Shown here piece after piece: positions 1 through 8,507 of a DNA stretch of 64,000 bases. The stretch is from Promethearchaeota archaeon (GTDB lineage Archaea; Asgardarchaeota; Lokiarchaeia; Sigyniarchaeales; SOKP01). The DNA is taken from NCBI GenBank assembly GCA_018238625.1, contig JABCSY010000001.1:1-64000 (forward strand), given 5' to 3'. Both the position numbers and the translations under genes were made by a program. Numbering within the stretch: the first letter of the stretch is position 1; each line of letters begins with the position of its first letter. The notes under the pieces are model-generated. The model was given only the letters and a program-made list of their open reading frames with translations. It had not been told where the DNA came from and searched no databases.

Positions 1-137
1 ATAAACCAGAACTATTAGGAGGAATTAATATCATTACCGGAAAAAATTCAAACAACGAGATATTCACAGCAATACCCTATTTTGCGTGGAGTAATAGGGA
101 GGCAGATAAAATGCAAATTTGGAACAAATCAATTTAA
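1..137 (+). CDS. C-terminal end of a GH127/DUF1680-like glycoside hydrolase (partial)
   Basis: An open frame enters from the left edge and stops at TAA 135-137, giving the last 45 residues of a larger protein. The tail contains LGG, an ITGK turn, then TAIPYFAWSNR and a final MQIW. This pattern (TAIPYxAWxNR...M.VW) is what I associate with the C-terminal beta domain of DUF1680/GH127 beta-L-arabinofuranosidase-like proteins. The catalytic part lies outside the window, so substrate cannot be judged. The stop codon overlaps by four bases the stop codon of the convergent aldo/keto reductase gene. Family call is moderate; the existence of a coding end is fairly sure. Confidence 0.55.
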   Translation, partial: KPELLGGINIITGKNSNNEIFTAIPYFAWSNREADKMQIWNKSI

Positions 138-1012
138 TTTGTATCATTCTTAAAAAATTCTATTAACGATGAAAAATCTCGATCCTTTTCTTTCTGAGTT
201 AAATATTTGAGATTCTCGTTTAATTCTTCAACGCTTTTTACCCCTGTAAGAACAACTGAAACTCCTGGAAGGGAATTTACGTAATTAATACATTGCATCG
301 GTGTTAAATCTCGAGGAATCTTTTTTTTAAGCTTGATTCCTCCAGTTTGATACTTTGCGATATATACCGTTTGGTTACGCATTAAAAGCTTTCCACCAGC
401 AAAAGGTTTTATTGCTATCAAACCAATTCTTTTTTTCAAACATGTTGTTAATAGTTCTTCCCTACCAGATAAATTATGATTTACAAAATTAATTGGAAAC
501 ATGATCGTATCAATCTTTCCACTATTCACAGCTTGTATGGCAATTGAAACGTTATGAGTACTAATTCCAATAAATTTAGCTTTTCCTTCTTTTTGAAATG
601 ATAATGCTAACTCGTATAAACCTCCCGCATTAAATAATTTAGGTAAATCTTTCAGCGTAACAAATTGTATATTAAGAATGTCTACATAATCAATTTCTAA
701 TATAGATAACATTTTTAAGAACGATTTCTTGCATTCTTCAATATTTCTTGTTTTCTGAAATCTACCTTCATTATCTTTCGTCCCTAAATGCCCCGTAATT
801 ATGAGTTGATCTCTATGACCCTTAATTCCTGCTGCTAATTTCTCGAGATAATTTTGTACTGTGAAAAGAATATCAACATAATTAATTTTATGTTTAATAG
901 CATGATTAATTACATCAATCGTAGTTTCTTTTGATTCCCTAAATAAATATTCTGTGCCTAATCCAATTTCACTAACTTTCAGACCTGTGTTGCCTAATTC
1001 TTTAAAAATCAT
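134..1012 (-). CDS. Aldo/keto reductase family protein, catalytic residues degenerate
   Basis: 292 residues, normal length for the aldo/keto reductase TIM barrel. The start (MIFKELGNTGLKVSEIGLGT) is the canonical first strand of the family, and later parts keep the fold: IDYVDILNIQ, the KFIGIST strand and the C-terminal GVKSVEEL cofactor loop. The usual catalytic tetrad is not intact. Asp about 47 (NYVD) is present, but the position of the catalytic Tyr in the family pattern (DTAxxYG) is Val, and the position of the catalytic Lys (normally TK) reads ITGHLG. Redox activity of the usual kind is therefore doubtful; it may be a divergent subfamily with another active site. It is a single gene, convergent with the partial gene on its left. 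Confidence 0.85.
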   Translation of the reverse strand: MIFKELGNTGLKVSEIGLGTEYLFRESKETTIDVINHAIKHKINYVDILFTVQNYLEKLAAGIKGHRDQLIITGHLGTKDNEGRFQKTRNIEECKKSFLKMLSILEIDYVDILNIQFVTLKDLPKLFNAGGLYELALSFQKEGKAKFIGISTHNVSIAIQAVNSGKIDTIMFPINFVNHNLSGREELLTTCLKKRIGLIAIKPFAGGKLLMRNQTVYIAKYQTGGIKLKKKIPRDLTPMQCINYVNSLPGVSVVLTGVKSVEELNENLKYLTQKEKDRDFSSLIEFFKNDTN

Positions 1013-1133
1013 AAATTCCCAACTGAAATGTTTATATATTGATTTTAATAAAGATATAAATTAAATATTAACTCTCTAGATTATTTCTTATTTATCTTTA
1101 TTTGGCTATTTTTCCTTAAATAAATGAGTAAGC

Positions 1134-1664
1134 TCAATCATTTGGTTTATACCTTTCAAAAAGAGTAGTTGTTATATCGTCAAACGATTTTTCAACATTT
1201 GCCCCCGTTTTGGAGGATAGTTCTATAAATGACGATAAATTATACTTTTTGGCCGCTAATATCCCTTCTTCTCTTGGAACAGATCTAAATTCCTCTAAAT
1301 CAAGCTTCGAACCAATTAACATAATGGGAATATCTCCTGCGTGTTCTCGAATGATCTGAGTCCAGTCTGGCAAGTGATCTAACGAAAGGCGATTAGTTAT
1401 GTCGTATAGAAAGAATGCAGCATTTGCGCCCTTACAGTATTGATGGAGTAGAAACCTAAACCTTTCCTCGCCACCAAAATCCCATATTTGTAGTTTGACC
1501 TTTTTTCCGTTGTGGTTGGTGGTCTTAGAATAGAAATCGACTCCAATTGTTAGTTTTAAGTCAGAAAGAAAGAAGCCAGAGATATATCTGATAGTGAGTG
1601 AGGTTTTACCAACAGCCGCGTCACCCAACATCATTATCTTCCAAGTATAATCATAATCCGTCAA
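1134..1664 (-). CDS. Rab/Ras-like small GTPase
   Basis: 176-residue single-domain GTPase of the Ras superfamily, a eukaryotic-signature family expanded in Asgard archaea. Visible motifs: G1 GDAAVGKTS (about 14-22), G2 Thr in LTIGVDF (about 39-44), G3 WDFGGEE (61-67), G4 GSKLD (118-122) and G5 SSKTG. Two features are unusual: the position of the catalytic Gln after the DxxG motif is Glu66, and the G4 Asn is Ser (SKLD rather than NKLD). There is no C-terminal cysteine for prenylation, so membrane attachment of the eukaryotic kind is not expected. It probably works as a regulatory switch in the cytoplasm. Flanks give no operon partner. Confidence 0.92.
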   Translation of the reverse strand: MTDYDYTWKIMMLGDAAVGKTSLTIRYISGFFLSDLKLTIGVDFYSKTTNHNGKKVKLQIWDFGGEERFRFLLHQYCKGANAAFFLYDITNRLSLDHLPDWTQIIREHAGDIPIMLIGSKLDLEEFRSVPREEGILAAKKYNLSSFIELSSKTGANVEKSFDDITTTLFERYKPND

Positions 1665-1847
1665 TTTCCTTAACCCGTATAAGCGACTTGTAATTGCTTT
1701 TAATTTTATGATTTATTAATCCTTAAATTTAATTTATAATGTTTTCGATTGAACTAATTATATTTATCTTTGCAAGATTTTTTAAATGTATGTTTTTTAT
1801 TTATTTTTCAATACTTTTAAACCTTTTATCGCAATTATACTTAAAAC

Positions 1848-2498
1848 TCATAATATTAGAATTAGTATATTAAATATAGAATGAGCGATAGAGCTCGGGA
1901 GTAAAGAATTCTTAAAAGATATGAAAGTTAGAGCCAATAAAGATCCAAGCGTGAAGAAATAACCGAAAAAAGTAATAATTGTTGATACTGGGACGAGGAA
2001 AGGAGGAACGTGATAAATTGTGAAAATAAATGTGGATAATATTACTGAATATATTAGCTTCATTTTCTTCTGGCTTTTTTTTATAATAAAGCCTCTGAAA
2101 AAGCCTTCTTCACACGGACCAACAATAATTATTTGAATCGTTATAATAATTATCAATTGGGTAATTGTGGGATTAAAAGGCTCTGTTGTGATCGCATTTT
2201 CTACCCCCTGCTCAACAAATTGCGTTCCAAATAAAGTTTGCACTATAAAAGTAAAAAAATATAACATAAAGCTACTAAAGAAAAACAATAAGGTTCCAAT
2301 TAGTAATCCTAGGAAAATTTTTAGGGTTAAATTTTTTAAGCTATTTGTTTTTTGTAGAAAGCCCATTTCTTTAAATTCTTCGATAATCGGTCTTTTTTCT
2401 ATTTTTGAAGCAATAAAAGCAGGTATAAGGATTAAGAAAATCTCGAAAAATGTAATAATGATTAGTAACGATGGATCTTTTCCTAAATTAATAGCCAT
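1848..2498 (-). CDS. CPBP (Rce1/CAAX-type) intramembrane metalloprotease
   Basis: 216-residue, very hydrophobic protein with about six membrane segments. It keeps all the expected CPBP active-site elements: EEGFFRG (the EExxxR motif), FTIYHVPPF (FxxxH) and AHSIFN (HxxxN). It should therefore be a membrane-embedded metalloprotease of the Abi/CAAX-protease superfamily. Substrate cannot be read from sequence; in archaea this family is not firmly tied to prenylated proteins. Compare the zinc-ribbon CPBP protein at 11956-13044, which has lost these residues. Single gene, preceded by a T/A-rich promoter gap. Confidence 0.85.
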   Translation of the reverse strand: MAINLGKDPSLLIIITFFEIFLILIPAFIASKIEKRPIIEEFKEMGFLQKTNSLKNLTLKIFLGLLIGTLLFFFSSFMLYFFTFIVQTLFGTQFVEQGVENAITTEPFNPTITQLIIIITIQIIIVGPCEEGFFRGFIIKKSQKKMKLIYSVILSTFIFTIYHVPPFLVPVSTIITFFGYFFTLGSLLALTFISFKNSLLPSSIAHSIFNILILIL

Positions 2499-2594
2499 TT
2501 TTAGTAAAGAGTTCTAATGATTCGAATTGGAAAAAAATTATAAAATTTAATCTCTCATCGTTATTAATATTAACTCTCTTCATTATAAAATTAG

Positions 2595-3875
2595 ATGACT
2601 ATTAGAGATAATTTTTCAAAGTCAAATATTATCAAATCCAATCAAGACATCAAAAATAATATTCTTTCTAATGAATCCGGTTTAACAAAAGAACAATTGT
2701 TGCTAATAGAATTAAAATCAATCGCTCAAGAATACTTAGGAATTGAAAATTTAAAAAATAAATTTGCTAAAAGTTTACTCGATAATCGTGAGAATTTAGA
2801 TTTTTCAGAATTTATAAAATACCCCAATTATAATATTAAAGAAAATATAGTTAAAAAGCAAGTATCACCTTCCAATATAAGAGGTTTGAATGTTGTTAGC
2901 GTTGATGGAAGTTCTGTTGTAAAAAAATTCATGAATGTAGATTTTTCTTTTTTGAAAGCTATAGCTGTGAAATACTATTTCTACAAAAATCATTCGTCTA
3001 AAATAGATTATTTTCCAGACATAACAGGGTTCAATAATTATATGGTACAAGCAAATTATATTAATCGTGAAGAGAACGCTGTGGAGACTAAGGTTTCTAT
3101 GGATATGACCTTTATGGAAATTAAACTCTTAAATGAGTTAATTGAAAAAAATAATTCAATAGATTTAATTATTATAGATGGCTCAGTCGTTATTATGCCT
3201 ATAAATTTAATCTTTTCCAAAGATCTTGAGATTTCAATAAAATACGATAAATTATTGAAAGAATATCAAACATTATATTCTAATTGTATTGAAAAGGGAA
3301 TAATTTTAATAGGGTCAATAAAAGATACGCGGACTTCAGCACTAACCCATCTAATAAGAAACTCAATTCAGATGTTGAAGCCAAGCACTACGAATTTAAC
3401 AGATTTTATAAAAATTAATTATCGCCAAATAGTAGATTATTTTTCCGATTTAGATTTATTCAATAGAGTTTTAATAAAATCAGAAAGAAGCTGTATCTTT
3501 AATTGTAAAAAGGAACTTGACAAAATTAGGGATACAGGTATAAAAAAAGAAATTCCTTATTATTTTCCCTTTAGTTTTTATGCGTTCTACCTTAAAACTA
3601 CGCTTCATGATACTCCGTGTAGAATTGAGTTTTTTATGGACGAGAAACACTCATTGAAAGATGCTTCAGAGAAAGCTGATTTGATATCGTCTATCCTCTT
3701 GCCTATCTCTAGCTTAAATGAATATTATGGCTTACCTATTCCTCAAATTGAAGCTCATAGAAGAGCTGTTTTTAAGCCCGCTGAGGTTAATTTATTATTT
3801 AATAATTTATCAAGAACTTTAAATAGCTATGGCGTCTCATTATTAGAAAAGCGTAGAGCTAGAAGACCGTTTTAA
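2595..3875 (+). CDS. nurA: NurA-domain 5'-3' nuclease
   Basis: 426-residue protein with the NurA layout: a basic/helical N-terminus, then VVSVDGSS (Asp about 104) and, after a long insert, IDLIIIDGS (Asp about 195). These are the two metal-binding aspartates of the RNase H-like NurA fold. The C-terminus contains PIPQIEAHRRAVF, like the conserved final His/Arg region of NurA. NurA works with the HerA translocase in end resection of double-strand breaks; no HerA gene is in this window. Start ATG 2595 follows a promoter-like A/T-rich gap. Its stop overlaps that of the convergent hemK-like gene by four bases. Confidence 0.8.
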   Translation: MTIRDNFSKSNIIKSNQDIKNNILSNESGLTKEQLLLIELKSIAQEYLGIENLKNKFAKSLLDNRENLDFSEFIKYPNYNIKENIVKKQVSPSNIRGLNVVSVDGSSVVKKFMNVDFSFLKAIAVKYYFYKNHSSKIDYFPDITGFNNYMVQANYINREENAVETKVSMDMTFMEIKLLNELIEKNNSIDLIIIDGSVVIMPINLIFSKDLEISIKYDKLLKEYQTLYSNCIEKGIILIGSIKDTRTSALTHLIRNSIQMLKPSTTNLTDFIKINYRQIVDYFSDLDLFNRVLIKSERSCIFNCKKELDKIRDTGIKKEIPYYFPFSFYAFYLKTTLHDTPCRIEFFMDEKHSLKDASEKADLISSILLPISSLNEYYGLPIPQIEAHRRAVFKPAEVNLLFNNLSRTLNSYGVSLLEKRRARRPF

Positions 3876-4570
3876 TCATTGCTTTTTTCCAAGCGATTCA
3901 AAATAATATCCTCGAAAAAAATATGCTCTTTTTTTAAAATAGTGTTCTTAAAACCTTGAATATTTAATTTATCGTTCAATTTTTTTAAATTCGTTGTGCT
4001 TGAACTGATGTAATAAATGTAAAACTTTTGGTTTGGATCTATAAAGGGTTTAACATCTCGAATAAATTCAAGGAATACCTCAAAGCCCTCTTTTCCACCA
4101 TTCCAACAATAGTCGGTGTTTTTCTTATCCCAACCTTCATTTTTAAACTTAAAAGAAGGCAAGTAGGGTGGATTAAAAATTAAAATGTTAAACGAGTTCT
4201 TAAGGATAGAGGGAAACGTTTTAAACAGATCTGATTGGATAAATTCTATTTTATTTTCTAAATTATTAGCTTTTTCGTTTGAAGTTGCGCATTTTATCGC
4301 ATTTTCAAGTATATCTGAAGCGAAAATTTGAGGTGAAAATTTTGGAACAATCGTTTTTATTAACTGTAAAAATATTGCGATTATTCCAGTTCCAGTGCCC
4401 ATATCCAAGACATTTCTAATTTTAGCTAATTCAAACCCATCAAAATAATTTTCATCGATTTTTTCTCTAAAATAGTCTATCATTAAGTAGCTATCTTCAG
4501 AAGGAGAATATACATCATCAAAAATGTTATTGATCTTGGGTTCAGGAAAAGAGTATATTATTCTCACCAT
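3872..4570 (-). CDS. HemK/PrmC-family release-factor glutamine methyltransferase
   Basis: 232-residue class I SAM-dependent methyltransferase. VLDMGTGTGIIA is the SAM-binding glycine loop and NPPYLPSF is the NPPY motif of enzymes that methylate glutamine or adenine nitrogen. The short length without an extra N-terminal domain matches the archaeal/eukaryotic Mtq2 type, which methylates the GGQ motif of aRF1. It is the last gene of the block eL21-RpoF-DUF655-KsgA-HemK, directly abutting ksgA (stop and start separated by no bases). Such order is widely conserved in archaea and supports the call. Confidence 0.88.
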   Translation of the reverse strand: MVRIIYSFPEPKINNIFDDVYSPSEDSYLMIDYFREKIDENYFDGFELAKIRNVLDMGTGTGIIAIFLQLIKTIVPKFSPQIFASDILENAIKCATSNEKANNLENKIEFIQSDLFKTFPSILKNSFNILIFNPPYLPSFKFKNEGWDKKNTDYCWNGGKEGFEVFLEFIRDVKPFIDPNQKFYIYYISSSTTNLKKLNDKLNIQGFKNTILKKEHIFFEDIILNRLEKSND

Positions 4571-5443
4571 CTAAATTGAAAGGGTTTCATTCATTAAATT
4601 AAAGATTAACTCGCTTATTTTCACGAGTTCGTCGACTTTAAATTTAGTTACTTTCTCGTTATTTAAATTTTTATTTTTTAAATACTGAAGAATTTTTGGT
4701 TTTGGAATATTTATTACATTCTCATTCTTAAGAAACAGACTAATTGCATTTACAATGTTTTTATTCTTGTAAGGCATTATGCCAGCGACGAATCTCAGAA
4801 AGAACGACCTATTTATGTCAGATAATAAAAAGGGGTTAATGTCTTTTCTAGGTTTAACAATTATTAAAGATAAATCAATCCTTGGGGCTGGAAAAAATTT
4901 AAATCGAGATATATTGTATTTTTTTACAGGTATCATGAAAGCGTTGAAACTAACCGTTATTCGTGAGAAAGTCTTGTATTTATTTTGTATAAATATTCTT
5001 TCTGCTATGCTATTTTCAATTACTAAAACACCTCGAGGAGGTTTTTCGTTATAAAAAACTTTTTCAAAGATTGGTCCGGTAATGGAATAAGGGATGTTTG
5101 AGACTATTACATCGATTTGCGGAGGAATTTTTGCCTTTAATATATCTTCATTATAGATTTCAATATTTGCAGTTTGAGAAATTTTTTTTTTAAGATATTG
5201 AAACAATTTAAAATCAATTTCATAAGCGTAGACTTTTTTAGAAAACGCCAATAGTTCTTTTGTCAGTATGCCTAAACCAGGGCCAATCTCTAGTATTACT
5301 TCGTCTTCTGAGATTTGCGATTCTAATATTATTTTTTTTACAATATTATTGTCAAAGAGAAAGTTTTGGCCTAGTCTTTTATTAGGTATTATTCCTAATT
5401 CATTTAAAATAAGTTGAGTTTCTCTTTTATTCATGTTATTCAT
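4571..5443 (-). CDS. ksgA: 16S rRNA dimethyladenosine transferase KsgA/Dim1
   Basis: 290 residues. LGQNFLFDNNIVKKI is the N-terminal KsgA signature, VILEIGPGLGILTKEL the SAM-binding motif, and VSNIPYSITGPI the catalytic NIPY motif. It dimethylates two adjacent adenosines near the 3' end of 16S rRNA during small-subunit maturation. The ATG at 5443 overlaps the stop of the upstream DUF655 gene in an ATGA arrangement, implying translational coupling. A second in-frame ATG lies three codons in. Confidence 0.95.
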   Translation of the reverse strand: MNNMNKRETQLILNELGIIPNKRLGQNFLFDNNIVKKIILESQISEDEVILEIGPGLGILTKELLAFSKKVYAYEIDFKLFQYLKKKISQTANIEIYNEDILKAKIPPQIDVIVSNIPYSITGPIFEKVFYNEKPPRGVLVIENSIAERIFIQNKYKTFSRITVSFNAFMIPVKKYNISRFKFFPAPRIDLSLIIVKPRKDINPFLLSDINRSFFLRFVAGIMPYKNKNIVNAISLFLKNENVINIPKPKILQYLKNKNLNNEKVTKFKVDELVKISELIFNLMNETLSI

Positions 5444-6090
5444 TCATATCTGCGTGTCTTCGAGAATAAGTAATATTTTATCCCATCACGTTGCAATTCT
5501 TTGATTATTCTTTGAGCGAGCTGCTTTGCGGGGTGAGATAAACTTGTTCGGTCAGTTATATCTTGAAATGTTGTGAATTTTTGCCTATTTCTTGCCTCTA
5601 TTAATTCCCACATATGTTTTTGGCCAACACCAGGTAATAACTTAAGCGAGTGCATTCTTGGAGTTATTGATGTAGAGTTATTAAAGAAATTAAGGAATTC
5701 TTCTTCGTAATTTAGTATTTCATTTTCAAGAATAGGTTGAATCAGAGCTTTTGAAGTGTTTGTTAAATCTTTATAATCAATTTTTTTTAAAACTTCTTTA
5801 AGTTTGTTTTGTGTTAAGAACACTTCGTATGTATTTTTTTCTTGAATTTTAATCTCAGATTCTCTATTACATTTAACTTCATAAAGGACAAAGTCTGGAA
5901 AAGTAAGAACTTGAGCAATTGGTGTTTTGGACCAACTAGGTTTATCTTCTTCTGGATGACCGTGCAATAATATATCTAGTATTACTAGTTCTCGATATTT
6001 TTTGATAAATTGTTTCTTTTTCCTTGGCTCTCTTCTTTGATACTTGGGTCTGTGAGGAGGCCTTCTGTATCGATCTCGATTCCTTTCCAT
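5440..6090 (-). CDS. DUF655 family protein (archaeal rRNA/translation cluster)
   Basis: About 216 residues from ATG 6090; an in-frame TTG lies three codons further upstream at 6099. The N-terminus is highly basic (repeated RR, KK and RP), then a beta-rich middle. The C-terminal half has the helix-hairpin-helix pattern LLPGVGQKHMWELIEARN, typical of nucleic-acid binding. This matches archaeal DUF655 proteins, which are consistently encoded between rpoF and ksgA. A role in RNA binding or ribosome assembly is inferred from the HhH motif and the neighbourhood, not demonstrated. Confidence 0.88.
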   Translation of the reverse strand: MERNRDRYRRPPHRPKYQRREPRKKKQFIKKYRELVILDILLHGHPEEDKPSWSKTPIAQVLTFPDFVLYEVKCNRESEIKIQEKNTYEVFLTQNKLKEVLKKIDYKDLTNTSKALIQPILENEILNYEEEFLNFFNNSTSITPRMHSLKLLPGVGQKHMWELIEARNRQKFTTFQDITDRTSLSHPAKQLAQRIIKELQRDGIKYYLFSKTRRYE

Positions 6091-6257
6091 ACCGACCAAT
6101 TTTCTTATTGTTGTTTACTTTCCCGATATGCATAATTATTTAAATTTTGAATATTCCTTTTTTAATAAGGATTGCTCAATAAAAATTAAAACAATTAAAA
6201 TTTATAAATTCTTCGTTGTTTAACTCACTTTTTAAAAGCTATATAGTAAGAATCCGT

Positions 6258-6623
6258 TTAAGAAGTTTTTAGTTCTTCCATTTGAGCGAGAAGCTCTTGT
6301 AACTGCAACTCATTAAATGTTTTTCCAATGAAACTTTTCTCTAAGATCATCCTAAGCTCTTGGATCGTATGAGGATCAATGTTTACGATGTTTATTGCGT
6401 AAATTTCTTCGATTTCATATTTATCTATTAAAAATTTTTGAATTTTAATCGCATCTTTCTCGCTCATTTTAGCAAATTTATTTACATAATTATAAGTAAT
6501 TTCTTGAAAATGAGTAAGGCCCTCTTCAGCGTCAATTTTTTCTTTTCTTTGCTTAACTATTTCCATTATTTTTTTTACTTCGGGTATAGAAATAGTTTTT
6601 TCACTTATTTTACGTCCAGACAT
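6258..6623 (-). CDS. rpoF: DNA-directed RNA polymerase subunit F (Rpb4 homologue)
   Basis: About 121 residues. The helical pattern SIPEVKKIMEIV..., LTHFQEITYNYVNKFAK and the C-terminal INIVNIDPHTIQELRMILEK, with its typical DPxTxxELR, identifies the archaeal Rpb4-like subunit that forms the stalk with RpoE/Rpb7. I chose ATG 6623 rather than an in-frame GTG at 6632, because a GTGAT ribosome binding sequence sits just ahead of the ATG. It lies between eL21 and DUF655 in the conserved block and is probably co-transcribed with them. Confidence 0.92.
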   Translation of the reverse strand: MSGRKISEKTISIPEVKKIMEIVKQRKEKIDAEEGLTHFQEITYNYVNKFAKMSEKDAIKIQKFLIDKYEIEEIYAINIVNIDPHTIQELRMILEKSFIGKTFNELQLQELLAQMEELKTS

Positions 6624-6656
6624 ACAAATCACTGATTTTTTAGCTAATATAATAAA

Positions 6657-6962
6657 TTATTTTGCCATTCCCTTATTAGTTCGTAAATGTTCCTTTCCAA
6701 TTAATAGCATTTTCTTAGAATTTCCTAATTTAACCTCAACTTCGTAGCAACGCCCTCTTATACCGACGACCGTGCCAGTTAACCCATGATATCTTCTATG
6801 GGGGAATCCTCTCTTATGTTGCGATGGGTCGGTAATAACATCCACTTTATCGTTTATTTCATAATCGATTAAGTATTTTTCTATAGAACCCAACCCTCTA
6901 TCTCTTACATTTTTCCTATGTCTTTGACGCGATTTGTTCCTATAACCTTTATGTAAAGTCAA
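6657..6962 (-). CDS. rpl21e: Large ribosomal subunit protein eL21
   Basis: 101 residues, basic, with the eL21 features: KGYRNKSRQRHRKNVRDRG at the N-terminus, a KVDVITDPSQHKRGFPHRRYHGLTG core and GTVVGIRGRCYEVEVK. It is an archaeal/eukaryotic-specific 60S/50S protein. It stands 34 bases upstream of rpoF and downstream of pus10 on the same strand, the usual archaeal arrangement. Confidence 0.96.
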   Translation of the reverse strand: MTLHKGYRNKSRQRHRKNVRDRGLGSIEKYLIDYEINDKVDVITDPSQHKRGFPHRRYHGLTGTVVGIRGRCYEVEVKLGNSKKMLLIGKEHLRTNKGMAK

Positions 6963-7073
6963 ATTGCTTCCCTTCGCTATATTGAATTATTTTTTATTAA
7001 AAAATCAAGTATTTTATTCAAAATATGCAACATAATTTATTTATTTTTTGATTTAACAACTTTAACAAGTTAA

Positions 7074-8429
7074 CTAACATATTTTTAGCACATCTAGTTT
7101 CTTGCAGACAACGGAGAAACCAAATATTTCTGTAATTGAAGGCGTTGTTCTTCCATTGTCGCCGTTTATGAGTTCTTTAATGTAAGTTCCTCCTTGAGTT
7201 TCGATAAGAAATTCAAATACACCCTGTTTAACGAATTTTCCTTCCAATAGATAGATTTTTTTATTTCTAATTTTATCAGCACGACGATGAGACACTCTGA
7301 CAGGTGTCCTTTGATGAATCTTTTTATTTTCAAGTGCATCTTTTAATTTTTTTAATAAATTTCCAAAATTATCTTTTGTTACTTTCTCATTAGAATAAGT
7401 CAAGGCTTTATAGACCTTTCTGGTGTTTTCAGCGTCTAACTTTAGAGCTTTAACTTGTTCTTTATTACTATACTTTAACTCGTTAATTCTAACTTTTTTT
7501 TTGTTTCTTTTGTTAACTTTTTTTTGTATTCTCTCTAGCTCTAAAAATCTTGTTTTGGGTTTTATTAGTTCTAAAATGAAGGGTCTACCTTCCCCTAACA
7601 TCCTTACATCAATATCTTCTCTCCCAGCTCCGTGGAACTTTGAGCCTTCTGCTCTTGCTTTATTAACGAACTCTGGGCTAATAATTTCTTCTACACTAGT
7701 TGGATATTGCTTTCCAGTAAAATTGCACTCTTCACATCCTTTTCCTCTACATGTCCTACAGTCCCAATGAGTTTGTGGAATCCCTCTAAGAAACTTATTA
7801 TATCGTCCATAGATAAAAATTGATCTTATAAGCAAATTTATCTCAAACGAGTCAAGTTTCAACGAGTAAACAACCGTCATATCGGGTTTAGCAAATTCTA
7901 CGGGTTTTCCTAAAATTAATGATAAACATTTTCCAACTTCTCGGTTAAAATGACTTTTAAACGACTCAGAATCCAGTAAAGTGAATTGAGCTTTAAAGTT
8001 ATCTTCTCTGTTGACAATTTGAGAGTTCACAGTAGTTCCTACAAGAAGGTTTTTGAACTCAATATTTTGAAGTTGTTCTTCTGCTTTTTCGGCATATTTA
8101 TGGATATCGGAAAAAATGTCTTCACACAAATAACACTTTTCAAGCTTACTAACCTTGTTGTATTCAAAACCTTCTTTCTTCAATACACTTTGAGCGGGCG
8201 CGTATAATGCTTTTTCTGCTAGTGTTCTTAACTTAACGATAGCACTTTCGTGGTCTCCGTCTCGGGCTAAATATGTTCTGTGATTTTCCAGAGTAATTGC
8301 CAACAAGAGAGATATACCTCTATCGTAATTGGTTGTATCAGTCCCTAACAAGGAGAACATTCTACCTAAACAATGTGGGCAAATGTAATATTCTTGGTAA
8401 ATCTCTAAAACTTTGTCAAAAATATCCAT
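7074..8429 (-). CDS. pus10: tRNA pseudouridine synthase Pus10
   Basis: 451 residues. The N-terminal THUMP-containing part begins with a CPHCLGRMF zinc site and CYLCEDIF. A second zinc cluster CRTCRGKGCEEC lies mid-protein. The catalytic domain carries GAGREDIDVRMLGEGRPF, in which the Asp of REDID is the catalytic residue, and ends with ETQGGTYIKELINGDNGRTTPS. Pus10 makes pseudouridine 54 and/or 55 in the T-loop of archaeal tRNAs. It heads the eL21-RpoF-DUF655-KsgA-HemK block. Confidence 0.95.
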   Translation of the reverse strand: MDIFDKVLEIYQEYYICPHCLGRMFSLLGTDTTNYDRGISLLLAITLENHRTYLARDGDHESAIVKLRTLAEKALYAPAQSVLKKEGFEYNKVSKLEKCYLCEDIFSDIHKYAEKAEEQLQNIEFKNLLVGTTVNSQIVNREDNFKAQFTLLDSESFKSHFNREVGKCLSLILGKPVEFAKPDMTVVYSLKLDSFEINLLIRSIFIYGRYNKFLRGIPQTHWDCRTCRGKGCEECNFTGKQYPTSVEEIISPEFVNKARAEGSKFHGAGREDIDVRMLGEGRPFILELIKPKTRFLELERIQKKVNKRNKKKVRINELKYSNKEQVKALKLDAENTRKVYKALTYSNEKVTKDNFGNLLKKLKDALENKKIHQRTPVRVSHRRADKIRNKKIYLLEGKFVKQGVFEFLIETQGGTYIKELINGDNGRTTPSITEIFGFSVVCKKLDVLKIC

Positions 8430-8507
8430 ACTCTATTAAAATAATTAGGTATTGCTTTTGTTTTTAATGATCTAAAAGTTTAAAAAAAAAAAATTAAAAA
8501 TGGATTT

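Noticed and set aside
2167-2517. Plus-strand open frame across the CPBP protease gene
   Set aside because: Antisense to a gene with intact active-site motifs; no ribosome binding site or recognisable protein.
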